Part shown: positions 35,127 through 47,314 of the stretch, piece after piece
Layout of the letters: each line of letters starts with the position of its first letter
Numbering within the stretch: position 1 is the stretch's first letter
Assembly: GCF_032884065.1 (NCBI RefSeq)
Contig: NW_027062662.1
Location: forward strand, 1,976,552-2,040,551
Direction of reading: 5' to 3'
Origin: Artemia franciscana
Taxonomy: Eukaryota > Arthropoda > Branchiopoda > Anostraca > Artemiidae
DNA length: 64,000 nt
Translations under genes and position numbers: made by a program
Notes under the pieces: model-generated
Databases searched by the model: none
What the model saw: only the letters and a program-made list of their open reading frames with translations
What the model was told of the DNA's origin: nothing

Positions 35127-35990
35127 GCTTTAGTTTGATTACAGACTGTCTAAACTGGAAACTATGCTGCAAAGCAGCATAGTTTCTATACTATAGCAGT
35201 TAAAAATACTAATTCTAGAAGTGTATCCATTTCTGGTTGGCCCTCCCCCTCTATAGGGCAAACTAAAAATGCATAAAGTAGGCAGGGTTTGAAGCCATGG
35301 GAAAAGTTGGGATCGTACAACATGAATGAAATTATATTTGAAATACTAATTCCATTTAATTTTCTGTATAGTAGGAAGTTGAAAGATAAGTAAAAAACTC
35401 ACATATCCATTAACGTTAATATCCAAAATTGTCAACTTTCACTTTCAAGTTTAAACTAGCCAGCTATATCTGAACCAAACAAAGGTCTGATTTGGCTTAC
35501 AGATAACATTACTATAGAGCAAAGCATATTAGTCCATGAGCCCTGCAGGCAACAGGGCAAGGTCTGTATTCAGATTGGTTGAATCGTTAGTTGATCAGAA
35601 TACAGACTTCATTTTGGGTCTCAACGTGAGTTTTGTCACAGAGCAGTGTACTTTAAGTTTAGTTATTTCCTTTTTTTTAATTAAACCCAATTTAACCTTC
35701 ATGGACTAATACACTTTGCTCTATAGTAATGTTTTCTGTAAACAAAATTGGATGTTTGTTTTGTTCAGATACAGCTGGCTAGTTTAAACTCAAAAGTGAA
35801 AATGAAAAATCTTGGATATTAACATTAATGGATGCATGATTTTTTTACTTCCTACTATACAAAAATTGCCAGTGATAAATGGAATGAGCACTTAGAATTA
35901 GCATTTCTAATTGCTATAGTGTGGCAACTATGCTGCTTTACAGCATAGTTGCATGTTTAAATAGCTTGTGATGAAAATAAAGCTTTACTG
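35127..35990. mobile_element. Foldback/MITE-like element, copy 1
   Basis: An element of about 865 bp made mostly of two long inverted arms. The left end AAGCTTTAGTTTGATTACAG and AAACTATGCTGCAAAGCAGC recur inverted at the right end (GCTGCTTTACAGCATAGTT, AATAAAGCTTTAC). Inner parts also mirror: CACATATCCATTAACGTTAA versus TTAACATTAATGGATGCATG; CTAGCCAGCTATATCTGAAC versus GATACAGCTGGCTAGTTTAA; AGAGCAAAGCATATTAGTCC versus GGACTAATACACTTTGCTCT. No coding sequence. The superfamily cannot be told from this. Confidence 0.75.
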
Positions 35991-36235
35991 AAATCCAGTT
36001 CCACCTTTTTTAAACCCAAAAGCTACAGAAAGTAATTGTCATTTTCAAGGATTGAAAAAGGGCTTAAAATTTGATTTTCAAAAAAGGTAATTATTTAGAA
36101 AGAGTACAAAAAAGGCATCAAGTGATATGTCCACTTTATTTATTGATCAATAATATGGACTGCTCTATATTTACTAAAAAGAGGACTGAATGGAGAATTT
36201 ATAACAAGCTAAGATATAAAAGCATGAGTACTAAC

Positions 36236-36583
36236 CTTGAAATTATTGTTTTGAAGCATAAGCAGTTCTTCTTTAAGATTCCAATATCTGGACAGAAGAT
36301 GAAATTCCTCTAAATCTTTACTTTTGATGTAAAGTTCAAAGCTAATTGACTTGTGACTTCTGACATTTGGAATAATCCTGATGCTTTCTAAATTCCAGGG
36401 AAAGGGGGATACGACTGTTAAAGATACAGGGCATCTAATATAGTGACTGAACATAAAACCGTTGCTCTCTAAACTATTAGATGACTTTAGCAAGTTAGAT
36501 ACAGGATAGTCATCTGATTCAACACTATCAATATGAAAAATAGGTCTTGGATTTATTGCTTCAGAACAAAGGTTCAAAGCCAT
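36236..36583 (-). CDS. UBOX5: UBOX5/RNF37, first coding exon
   Basis: N-terminal exon of the UBOX5/RNF37 ubiquitin ligase whose U-box exon is at 19933-20667. ATG at 36583 opens MALNLCSEAINPRPIFHIDS; 116 codons end in phase 0 at AAG followed by a GTTAGT donor. The protein aligns with the vertebrate N-terminus: 'NLCLPQFRPRIHCNKISADG' matches NLCSEAINPRPIFHIDSVES; 'fiKPPVYVTVSFPFNVEICR' matches YIRCPVSLTVVSPFPWNLES; 'GLEMYTSAS' matches SFELYIKSK. The frame is open 12 bases upstream, but ATG at 36583 is the family start. The start codon is 297 bp from the CCT6 start on the opposite strand. Confidence 0.88.
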
Positions 36584-36880
36584 TTTTTTTAGCAAAGGCT
36601 TAAATTTTTGTTAATCAGGATAGTCTAGAATAACTAGGCTAACTTAGAATATTTCATGTTTATGAAAAAAAAAACAGATTGCAGTTCCAGTTCTACAATT
36701 ACAGATATCACTCGTTGTTAATTCAAAAATAACTTTATCTAACAGCATCTACGTAAATTTTAAATATAATATTAGATGGCAGTATAAAATTTCCAATAAA
36801 ACAGCAACAAACGGCAAAGGAAGCAAGGTTACAAATCAGAATAAGGCTTTGATATTTTGCATTATTGAAGATTATTGAAA
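36584..36880. promoter_or_regulatory. Probable bidirectional promoter between UBOX5 and CCT6
   Basis: The 297 bp between the divergent start codons must contain both 5' UTRs and, unless there are distant non-coding first exons, both promoters. On the CCT6 side there is a TATAAAA at about 36783-36789 and a CCAAT at about 36794, roughly 90-100 bp before the CCT6 ATG. I see no clear TATA box on the UBOX5 side. AT-rich throughout, no CpG clustering, and no mobile element inside, in contrast to both flanking introns. Confidence 0.65.
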
Positions 36881-37017
36881 ATGGCTGCTATCAACATGTT
36901 GAATCCTAAAGCTGAACTTGCTAGAGCAAGTCAAGCGCTAGCAGTGAACATCTCAGCTGCTAAAGGAATTCAAGACGTTATGAAAACCAATCTTGGCCCA
37001 AAAGGAACAATGAAAAT
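36881..37017 (+). CDS. CCT6: CCT6 (TCP-1 zeta), coding exon 1
   Basis: First coding exon of the zeta subunit of the cytosolic chaperonin CCT/TRiC, the double-ring ATP-driven complex that folds actin, tubulin and many other proteins. It encodes [46 protein letters not shown], nearly identical to insect and vertebrate CCT6 starts. LGPKG is the nucleotide-binding loop of the equatorial domain. The exon ends in the middle of the Met codon (AT) before a GTATGA donor at 37018; the matching G opens exon 2 at 48830. ATG at 36881 is the family start. Confidence 0.95.
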
Positions 37018-37479
37018 GTATGAATTGGGTTTGCAAAATTGAATAGCCTATAGGTTTATTAAATATCAGTAGGTTAGTTCTGTGTTATTGCGGGTTGTAT
37101 TTTTTATGGGCATTGTAATAAGGTTTGTTAGCAAAAATAGTAATAAGCTGTGCTATATTTAAGATAGGGTAAATACTTCATGGTTCCATTCCATCTTAAA
37201 TTGCAGCTTATAGTAATCTAAGGATTTTATCTAGTTTAGTGACTTCTTTCTATCTTGGAAAGGGGTTAGATTAGGAAAATGAAACTTTCAGGGACAGGTC
37301 CACAGGCTAAAGCATATCCTGGGAAGGTATTTTAAAGTACCCACCTCCACTCCTTCTCCCTCTAGAGGGCCCTGAAATCTGTCTACATGACAGGTCTATA
37401 TTTATTGAAATTTTGACAAAGTAACATTTTACTTCAATTTTCAGTTAGCCTACCAGTTGCTTTTTCTCTGCCTTTAGTT

Positions 37480-38308
37480 CTGAAAATACAATTCCTGTTA
37501 TTTGAGTAGAATTCTGAGCCATATATATTTCTCCTTGTAGAGCTCTAGAGTTTATGATTTGAGTTGTATTAAGGATTCTTTAGTGACCAGATGCACTGTC
37601 CTGATCCATAGCCTCCCAGTTGAGTATAAACTCCCTAGAGGACCACTCAGCATCTAGTTTTCATTTAAAGATGTCTACAGATTCAGCAGGAACTTTTCTT
37701 CAGAGAGTTTATTCCAACTGTTGACAATTCTTGAGGGAAATAATTGAGTATGGATTCTGGATAAGGTAGGCTACTTAACAAGTTTCAACTGATAGCCTCT
37801 AGTTCTTGAGTTAAGACAAACACTGGGAAATAATGCTGAGAGTGTACTAGCCCTTATAGGTTATAACTTATATATTATAACTTATAGGTTAAAATGGTAT
37901 CACCTCTGTTTCTCCTGTATGCAAGAGTCAAGAGTTTCAGCTTTGCTAGTCTTGCAGGGTAGGTAAGTTCCTGCATGCCAGATGTCAATTTGATGATATG
38001 TCTCCACACATCATCCAATACTTTTGTGTCTTTTTTTACAAAATGAGGAGAGGCCAGAGACATTCCAAGTTCAAGGTGAGGATGCACAATTATACAAAAG
38101 ACTCATGACTTGAGAGGAACAAGTGGAAAGATTATGCTTAATCCTCTCCATAATTGAAAAAGTACCAGCAGCAGACTTCTTAGCATGAGTGCTGAATTTT
38201 AATTCATTATCTATAGTGATTCCAAGATCTTGCTCAGTATTTACAGAGGGAAGTGAGTATTTACCTGAGAGAAAATAAGAGCAACAAGGGTTTGCTTTGC
38301 CAATGTGA
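37480..38308 (-). mobile_element. CR1/L2-like LINE, 3' part
   Basis: Minus-strand 3' portion of a non-LTR retrotransposon. It starts near 38308 (IHIGKANPCCSYFLSGKYSL), continues EQDLGITIDNELKFSTHAKK and reaches HPHLELGMSLASPHFVKKDT, LTYPARLAKLKLLTLAYRRN and GDTILTYKL (38087-37875). It ends in the C-terminal block (SRIVNSWNKLSEEKVPAESV) near 37680. A few stops in the last part. It abuts a plus-strand LINE piece at 38303-38308, head to head, with a shared AATGTGAATG at the joint. Confidence 0.75.
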
Positions 38309-40520
38309 ATGCAGACTACTTTATCAAATAAAGTTGAAGAACTACAGTCATTGATGTCAGTGCATAAGCCTCATGTTGTTGTTATTACTGAATCTTTGCC
38401 TAAGAATTGTGCACATCCAGAAGCATATTTTCAACAGGTTGAAGGTTATACTTTATTAGTGAATACTAACTATAAATGTGGAATTTTTGTTTATGTTCAT
38501 TTGTTGCTTAAGTACACAGAAGTAAATGATCCTTTAGCACTGAGTATTAGTGAATGTTTGGTGGTTGATGTAAAATTTCCTAGGTCTACAAATAGTATTA
38601 GAATTGTTGCAGTGTATAGAAGTCCTAGTGTTAATGAGCTATCTCCAAATAATAATGCAAATTTATTACAGTATCTTCACAATGTTTCAACCGCTAGTTC
38701 AAGGGTATTAGTGGTGGGTGATTTTAACCTACCTTCTATTGATTGGAAAAGTCAAATAACCTTGCTTTTTGATCAATCATTTGAGCATCATTTCCTTCAA
38801 AAATTGCAGGACATGTACCTATGCCAGCATGTTCAGGAGCCTACACGATTTTGGGATGATTTGAATCCTTCTGTCCTTGACTTGGTAATAACAAAATCTC
38901 CTGATGATGTTAGAAATATTGAAATTCTACCTCCATTAGGAAAAAGTGATCACACTGTTCTTGAACTGTCATTAAAATCTTCAGGTGATGATCCTACTCC
39001 TCAAAAACAGACTCTTAAATATAATTACACTAAAGGCAATTATGAGTCTTTCCAAAATTTCATTTTATCACTATGTATCACGGAACAGTTGAGGGAAAAT
39101 AAATACAATGTTAATGAAGTATTTGAGCTGATTCATGAGGCTTTGGTAGTGGGTCAAAACAAATTTATTCCAACTATAGCTTATAGTTGGCTCTATAAAA
39201 ATAGGCAAACTCTTCCTCAAGAAATTCTACAAGCTATTAGCAAAAAAAATTATTGGTGGCTTGAGTATATTAAAATAAGAAGCACTGAGTCATGGATAAG
39301 ATATAAAAGAGCAAGAAATAGAGCAACTAGGCTTCTTTGGTCAAATTGTGAGGCACTTGAATCTTCTGTCATTGCATCAGCTCAAAGTTGCCCAAAAAGG
39401 CTTTGGAAATATCTAAGAAAAACCCAGACATCACAGTCCCCATCCTCAACTTCATTCACTGACCCTGAAACACAGACAAATATAGACAATGATAATGATA
39501 AAGCTGAACATTTTCATAAACTTTTTTTATCTGTTTTTACACGACCTCACAATGAAACTCCTATTGATCCTAATTTTTCTACCAATTTCACAATAGATTT
39601 TGATGATTCTGACTTTGGTATCAACAAGTTTTTGAGGTCTTGAAGCATCTTGACACAAATAAATCACCAGATATTCATGAATTTTCAAACCATATGATCC
39701 AAGAGCTTGCAACAATACTCACTGAACCACTGACACATTTATATAATCTGTGTCTGGCATCTGGTACTTGCCCTTTGGCATGGAAAAAAGCAATAATTAA
39801 ACCACTGTATAAAAGTGGCACAAAAACGCAATTTAAAAACTATAGACCAATATCAAACACTTCAATTTTTTCCAGAGTTATGGAAAAACTAATTGTCAAG
39901 AGAATACAAAATTATTTTGAATCAAATCTTCTTTGGCATCCATCTCAACACAGATTCCGTAAAAAACGTTCATGTAATACACAGCTTTTGGAAGTAATTA
40001 CTGACTTCCATAGGATGGCAGATGAAGGTCTCAGGTTTGATTGCATCTATATAGATTTTTCTAAGGCATTTGATAAAATTTCCATTCCGCTTTTACTTCA
40101 AAAGTGTGAGGTACATCACCTTGGTGCCAGAACGTTGAATTGGATTGGTGATTATCTAACAGGCAGGACACAGAAAGTGATTGTGGGTGATGCTTTGTCC
40201 TCTGCTGAGATAGTTTTAAGTGGCGTTCCACAAGGTAGTTGCCTTGGTCCAGTACTTTTCTGCCTTTTCATCAATGACTTGCCTCTTGTTGTCCACCATT
40301 CCACAATTAAAATGTTTGCAGATGATGTAAAGCTCTATTGCTCCTTGACAAATTCAGATGAAGCTTTGTTGCTTCAAAAAGACTTGGATGCAGTGCACAA
40401 TTGGTGTAATGCTAACTCCATGTTTGTCAACGAAAATAAGTGTAGGGTTGTCCATTACTTCGGCAAAGTAGAACATTCAATCCTACCTGTTGAAAATGTT
40501 GGTGGTACAATATCAATGAA
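38303..40520 (+). mobile_element. CR1/L2-like LINE, endonuclease and reverse transcriptase part
   Basis: Plus-strand 5'-truncated LINE body. Frame 1 (38309-39643) holds the APE-type endonuclease: VVVITESLPKN, VVGDFNLPSIDW, SVLDLVITK, GKSDHTVLELSL. After one frameshift near 39638 the second frame (39640-40569) holds the reverse transcriptase: LAWKKAIIKPLYKSG, NYRPISNTSIFSRVMEKLI, IYIDFSKAFDKI, LSGVPQGSCLGPVLFCLF, and the catalytic FADDVKLY. It stops at NENKCRVVHYFGKVE, just past motif E. Sequence after about 40520 belongs to a foldback element. Otherwise well preserved, so a fairly young insertion. Confidence 0.85.
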
Positions 40521-41575
40521 TTTATATTTTAAATACTATTTCCAGTCATCACTGGTAATTTCTTTATAATATTAAGTTGAAAGGAAATTTAAAAACTTAC
40601 TCATCCATTAATGCTAATATCCACTTTTACTTTCAAGTTTTAACTAGCCAGCTGTTTGAACAAAACAAGTGTCTGATTTTGCTTACACATAATAGTACCT
40701 GTAGAGGAAAGCAAATTAGTCCATGAGCCCTGTGGGCAGTGGGGCAAGGTCTGTATTCTGATTGGTTGAATTACTAGTTAATGTTTATGACCTACTTTTT
40801 GTTTACTCTTTCAAGCTGAATAATTATTCAATAAATATAGAATACAAACCTTGCCCTGCTCCACATGGCTCCTGGACTAATTTGCTTTGCTCTATAGGTA
40901 ATGTTACCTGTAAGCAAAATTGGACATTGCACTGTCTACCTTTCTAAATAGACTAGCAATTTCCAGAGTTGAGACTATCATCTATTCCCCATTTTGAGTC
41001 TTTCTTTGTTACTGGTAAGAAATTGCAAAATTATGCAAACATGTTACAAAACAAAGTTTGACATTTTTTCATCATCAACAACTAAAGCAAATGCATCATT
41101 AACCAAACAACTGTTGGAACTGAAGGAGCAAATTTAATCTCAAACTGAAAAACTATATAATCTCCATTCTGTCAGAAGGTATTTCTTCAAATCAACAGAA
41201 CATAAATGTAATATTTAACTAATTGTTTGGATTCATGGGCTAGTTTAAACTTGTTAGTGGATATTATCATTAATCGATGTGTAAGTTTTTTTTCATTATC
41301 TTTCAATTTACTTTTATACAGAAATTACCAGTGATGACTGGAAATAGTATTTAGAATATAATTTCATTCACATTGTACAACTCCAACATTTCCCTTGGCT
41401 TCAAAACCCTGCTCACTTTATGCATTTTTAGTTTGTTGAAGGGGGATTTTACAAAGCTAAAAAATGGATGCACTTCTAGAATTAGCATTTCTAAGTGCTA
41501 TAGTTTGGAAACTATGCTGCTTTGCAGCACAGTTTCCACTTTAGACAGCTTGTGATGAAACTAAAGCTTTACCAG
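40521..41575. mobile_element. Foldback/MITE-like element, copy 2
   Basis: Second copy of the family at 35127-35990. Shared landmarks are CTAGCCAGCTG-type and GTCTGATTTTGCTTACA-type stretches, AAGCAAATTAGTCCATGAGC, GGGCAAGGTCTGTATTCTG, then the mirrored arm with CTAATTTGCTTTGCTCTATA, and the right end AACTATGCTGCTTTGCAGCA followed by CTAAAGCTTTACCAG at 41560-41575. The left arm lacks its outer tip and joins directly to the LINE, so the copy is truncated or inserted there. Confidence 0.7.
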
Positions 41576-41824
41576 AAAGAATACAACTACCAGGGTCACC
41601 AAATAGCTGAAAACATTGGAATTATATATAAAGAAAATCAAGGATCCTGAGTAGGGATTCTCTCAAGCCTGTCAGCATGTAATTTGATTGCAAGGTCTAC
41701 CAGGAAACAACTATAATATTCTGGAAACTGCTTAAAAATAGCCTACTTATATCATTCCTAAGTGTGCTTTGATTTAAATAGTCATGAAGACCACACTGCC
41801 TTTCCATAACAAACAAACCTAACT

Positions 41825-41910
41825 TAGAAACAATAGGGAAATTTTCTCAAGATAGTGGAATTAAATTCAGTGAATATTTCAGCCCTGTGTCCAAGGGCTG
41901 TCTTCACACT

Positions 41911-41915
<5 letters not shown>
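41825..41915 (+). repeat. Dispersed short repeat with hammerhead-like motif
   Basis: Matches 22457-22545 in its main pieces: CAATAGGGAAAxTTTTCxCA, AGTGGAA, then ATATTTC and CAAGGGC. The minus-strand motif at 41869-41909 reads GTGAAGA, hairpin CAGCCC/GGGCTG, AAATATTC, CAC. Both copies run directly into an AT microsatellite on their right. Confidence 0.6.

Positions 41916-41982
<67 letters not shown>
41916..41982. repeat. AT microsatellite, left of the LTR element
   Basis: AT dinucleotide run of about 67 bp ending exactly where the 5' LTR begins. Confidence 0.95.
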
Positions 41983-41986
<4 letters not shown>

Positions 41987-42177
41987 GCATCCTGCTGGGC
42001 ATGCTTGCTTATTAGTTTAGTGTTGCTTTTGTTATGTGCTTATATTGTTGTAGAATCCTGCTGAGATTGCTTGCTTATTATCTTAGCGTTGCTTTTGTTA
42101 TGTGCTTATGATGTTATATTTACAGGTGCTTGGGTCATAATAAAGAGCTAAATCAACTTGAGACTTAGGAATTTTAC
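41983..42177 (+). repeat. 5' LTR with internal duplication
   Basis: About 195 bp, starting TGTAGCATCC. The first two thirds are an internal tandem repeat: the part from TGTAGCATCCTGCTGG to GTGCTTATATTGT is repeated as TGTAGAATCCTGCTGA onward. AATAAA near 42142 is a probable polyadenylation signal. Confidence 0.88.
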
Positions 42178-42210
42178 ATGGTGTCAGAAGAGGGATCTTG
42201 AACAGCAAAG

Positions 42211-43000
42211 ATGGATGGAGTAACCCCTCCAGCAATTAACTGGGAATCTGAAAATCTTGATGAAGAATGGTCAAAGTTTGAAGAATATGCAAGACTTTTG
42301 TTTCTAGGCCCTCTCTCTGGTAAATCGGAGTAGATTCAGTGTGCTTATCTACTTATATGGATTGGTGAAAAAGGAAGAGACATCTTTAAAACTTTTGACA
42401 TTGAAGTAGACAATGCAAATAAAATCGAGCCTTACCTTCTGAAATTTCGTGAGTATGCTGCTCCAAAGAAGAACAAAATATTTGCCAGATATATCTTCCA
42501 GAAACGTGACCAGCATGATGGAGAGACGCTTGAGAAATACATCACAGAACTGAAGTTGCTAGTCAAGCCATGTGAATACCATGATCCAAAAGAGATGACC
42601 AGAGACAAAATTGTCTGCAGAATCAGAAATCCAAGAATACAAGAGAAACTTCTAGCTGACGGCAACAGCCTAACACTTGAAAGAGCAGTAGAAGTTTGTA
42701 GGATCTATGAGACAACCCAAGCACAGCTGAAATCATTTGACAACAATTCCCACCATCCCCCAATCAAACAGGAAGTGGATGTAGTATACCGGAAACATCC
42801 AAAACCAGCAGACGCAAGATCAAGAGCAAAAGGCACAGAGTGCTACTTCTGTGGAGGAATCTATGGCCCTGGACACAGCTGTCCTGCCAAAGGGAAAACA
42901 TGCTCAAAGTGCAGAAAATTAAACCACTTTGCAAAAGTATGCTGCAGCAAAGTTGTGAATGCTATCAAAAATGACGAACAGAGCCAAATAGCAGAAACTG
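42211..43000 (+). pseudogene. LTR element gag with zinc knuckles
   Basis: Gag-like remnant starting MDGVTPPAINWESENLDEEW, with a capsid-type region (FARYIFQKRDQHDGETLEKY) and a nucleocapsid with two knuckle-like Cys/His clusters (CYFCGGIYGPGHSC, CSKCRKLNHFAKVC) near 42840-42945. Part of the fossil at 41983-46384. Confidence 0.85.
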
Positions 43001-45600
43001 CTGAAGAAGATGAAATACTGCTATATGTTGTACAGCAAGATGGGAGTAAGGATGAGGCGTTTGTTCCACTGAAGATCAACAATCAGACTACTGTAAGCTT
43101 CAAAATTGATACCGGTGCTCAGGCAAACATCATACCAAAGCACTACTTTGATCTCCTTGCTCCAAAGCCACTCATACAGCTAACAAAGCAAAAACTCACC
43201 AGTTACTGTGGCTCAACGATCCCAACTGCTGGAACCTGCCTCCTGTCATGCAGCTATAATGGAGCCCCTGAACAGAAACATAGGTTTTCCATAGCTGGAG
43301 GAAATTCTGTTCCTATCCTTTGATTCAAGTCTAGCAAAAACATGAACCTGGTGAAACTTGTCCTTAATATAGATGCCCTAGATGACAGCAAGTCAACGCC
43401 AGATTTGGAGCCACTCCTTGAACAGTACAAAGAGTTGTTCTCTGGCATTGGGAAAATACAAGGCAAGTGCAAGATTCACCTCAAGGAAGGAGTTGTGCTG
43501 ACAGCATATCCTGCCAGAAAAGTGCCTATTGCAATGCGTGAGAAATTAAAACCAAGAGCTGAACAGATTGGAAAGCTTGGGGATAATAGAAAAGGTGGAA
43601 GAGCCTATGGAATGGGTCAACTCGATGGTGCTAGTTGAAAAGAAGGATGGCGGTGTGAGACTTTGTATTGATCCAGTAGACCTGAACAAAGCCATCAAGT
43701 GCCCTCATTACCCAATCCCGACTTTTGAAGATGCAATTGCTGATTTGAGCGGTGCAAAATATTTCTCAAAGCTTGATGCTACCTCAGGGTACTGGTCGCT
43801 TGTGCTCTCAAAATCAGCTTCAGACCTCACAACCTTTAATGCAATTTATGGCAGATACCATTGGAGGAGATATCCCTTTGGGCTGATATCTGCCCAGGAC
43901 GAGTTCCAGCGGAAGATGGAAGAGATATTTCAAGGTCTTAAAATACTTGTTGATGACCTACTTATCTATCGAGCCACACGAGAAGAGCACAACAGAAGAC
44001 TTGCGGACGTGCTAGAAATAGCTAGACAGAAGGGGGTGAAATTTAATAGATCAAAGTGCCAGATTGCAGTCCAGTCAGTCTGCTACTTCGGCCACATCAT
44101 CAGCAATGCTCGCATCAAACCAGACCCCAAGAAACTCTGTGCTATCAACGAGATGCCTACTCCAAAATTGAAGGAGGAACTGCAGACTCTCCTTGGAATG
44201 CTAAACTTTCTCTCAAGGTACATCCCAAACCTGGCAACACAGAACCAACCATTAAGGGATCTGATTAAAGGTAACAAGTTCAAATGGAAAGAGCTCCACA
44301 CTACATGTCTCAACCAGCTCAAAGAGTCCATAGTAACCAACCTGGCTTTCTTTGACAGCTCCAGCCCAACCCTTGAGCTCAAAGTTGATGCCTCAAAACA
44401 TGGAATAGGGGCACAAATATCCGCAAATGGCAAAATCTTTGCTTACGCATCAAGATCGCTGAGTAAATCCGAACAGAACTACTCACAGATAGAGAAGGAA
44501 CTTTTTGCCATAGTCTATGGCTGCCGTCATTATCACCACTACCTATACGGAGGGAAAGTACAAGTCATCACGGATCATTGACCACTCAAATCTATACTAA
44601 TCAAACCCCTCGATACAGCACCACCAAGGATTCAACGCCTGATGATGTACATACAGGGAAATCCCTGTTGCAGATGCACTCTCAAGACTACATCTTCCAG
44701 ACATTGATGAAGAATTACACAAAGAGATTGAAATCTTTGTACATTCATTTGTAAAATCTATACCTGCCACGGGCAGCAGACTGGAGGAGATCAAACAGGA
44801 GACCTTGACAGATCACGAAATCCAAGCGCTGAAGAGGGTCATCTTGGAGGGATGGCCTGACAACAAGAGACAATGCCCAAACACCATAGTCCAATACTGG
44901 AGTATTCGCCAAGATCTCTCAACACATGATGACCTGATCTTCAAAGGTTCAAGAATTGTCATTCCTACCAGTCTACAAGACAACGTCTTAAAGGGACTAC
45001 ATTCCGCTCATTTGGGCACTGAAAAAACCAAGCAAAGAGCCCGAATGATCATTTACTGGCCAGGTATTGGAAAAGACATTGAAAGGTTTATCCAAAGATG
45101 TGATGCCTGCACTCACACGATGTCAAACAATCAAAAAGAGCCAATGATTCCCACGCCAATCCCGTCACTACCATGGCAGCATGTGGGATGTGATTTGTTT
45201 GAATGGAATGGGAAGCAGTATGCAATAACAGTCAACTATTACAGCCGCTATTTTGAGGTGGACAACCTAACCTCCACCACCACTTCTCATGTGGTCACAA
45301 AACTCAAAGGACACTTTGCTCGCCATAGAATGCCAGCAATTCTCACTTCTGATAACGGGCAACAGTTCAGTTCCAGCGAATTCAGGCTATTCACAGAAAA
45401 CTGGGGCATTGAACATCAGACGTCTAGCCCTTATCACCCCACAGCAAACGGGCTCGTTGAGAAATGCGTGCAAACCTGTAAGAGAATCTTGAACAAGTCC
45501 AAGATTAGTGGACAGGACCCATACATCAGTATCCTAGAATACCGGAACACGCCCGTAGACGGTATGGCAGCACCAGCCCAGCTGCTCATGAGCTGACAGC
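43000..45600 (+). pseudogene. LTR element pol: protease, RT, RNase H, integrase
   Basis: Aspartic protease active-site block FKIDTGAQANIIPKHYF near 43100. Reverse transcriptase blocks VRLCIDPVDLNKAIKCPHYP, YFSKLDATSGYW and ILVDDLLIY (43650-43970). RNase H block LELKVDASKHGIGAQI and FAYASRSLSKSEQNYSQIEK (44370-44500). Integrase with zinc-finger region (HSAHLGTEKTKQRARMIIYW, CDACTH) and core blocks CDLFEWNGKQYAITV, TSDNGQQFSS, PYHPTANGLVEK (45000-45470). A C-terminal extension to about 46160 is proline-rich. Fossil; see parent entry. Confidence 0.9.
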
Positions 45601-46189
45601 TGCAATCAGTCCTCCCTGTCACGCAGAAGCATCTAGAGAAGAACATTGTGTCCAAAGCAAGCTTTCAGACACACAGAGAGAAATCAAGAGTGTGACAGAA
45701 GGAGTACTACAACAGGACTGCTAAATCCCCACCCAAAATTCAGGTAGGGTCAAGAGTGAGTGTCCAAATGATACCCAGCAGTCCTTGGAAGAGAGGAACC
45801 ATTGTCGATGTGTGCCCGCAGCCGCGATCCTACATGATTTCTACTGACGACGGATCAACACTCCGACGCAACACGGTCAGACTCTCCCATAGGAATTCAG
45901 ACAAAGCAATCCACTCAAAACCAGACTACCAAAATGTAGAAACCACCCAACCATCCGAGCTGGTACCCAAAGTCAGCCCGGTTGAGCGTCCAGCCTCACC
46001 CAGCCTGGCAGCCCCCCCCCCCAAACACAATGAAAATATTGTCAATGCCCCTACTAGCGCTGTAACACAGCAACAAACAAGACCAATCCCGGACAGAGCC
46101 GGAATGACGCAAATAAGATCGGGTAGAACAATAATCAAACCCACCAGGTTAAACTTATAGAGACAATAGCATGCTCAGAAGAAGGAAGA

Positions 46190-46664
<475 letters not shown>

Positions 46665-47095
46665 GTTTGCTGTCACTTTTTTGGCGCATTTAGTTTTTGT
46701 GTTAAAAAAAAAATTCAAGCTTCTCTGTTTCAAACAGTTTGTGGTAATGTATTGTATGTAAGGAGTAACTCAGCCCAATACTAACCAAAATTCTAAAAAA
46801 AAGAATTTAATAACAATAAATACATCAAAGAATTACCTTTTTATTGGGATTCCAAGTATATAAAACTCATTAGGTTTAATGTTAAACATAGAAATCTACA
46901 AGCCTGAGAATATTTACCTGGTTTTAAATAAAGGGGAAACACCCACATAAAGTCAAGCAATCTTAATGAAAATTACACCATCAGATTCAGCATATGAGAA
47001 AACCCTATTGTTGAGTTTCAAGCTCCTATCCACCAAAAATGTAGAATTATGTATTTTTTGCCAGATGAAAGATCATGGATGCATTTTTACTTATT

Positions 47096-47314
<219 letters not shown>

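Larger units (their letters stand above)
20668..36235 (-). other. UBOX5: UBOX5 intronic region (one small exon probably unseen)
   Basis: The interval between the two UBOX5 exons I can identify. Both flanking splice sites are phase 0. By comparison with the vertebrate protein, about 30 residues (the 'VGkvlL...VvFshRgFkaRpPF' segment) should lie in a small exon here that I could not find. The interval carries PAL copies B and C, a Penelope-like element, LINE scraps and a foldback element. From 20668 to about 22290 I see only non-coding sequence, apart from a faint PAL-like scrap near 20820-20880. Confidence 0.6.
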
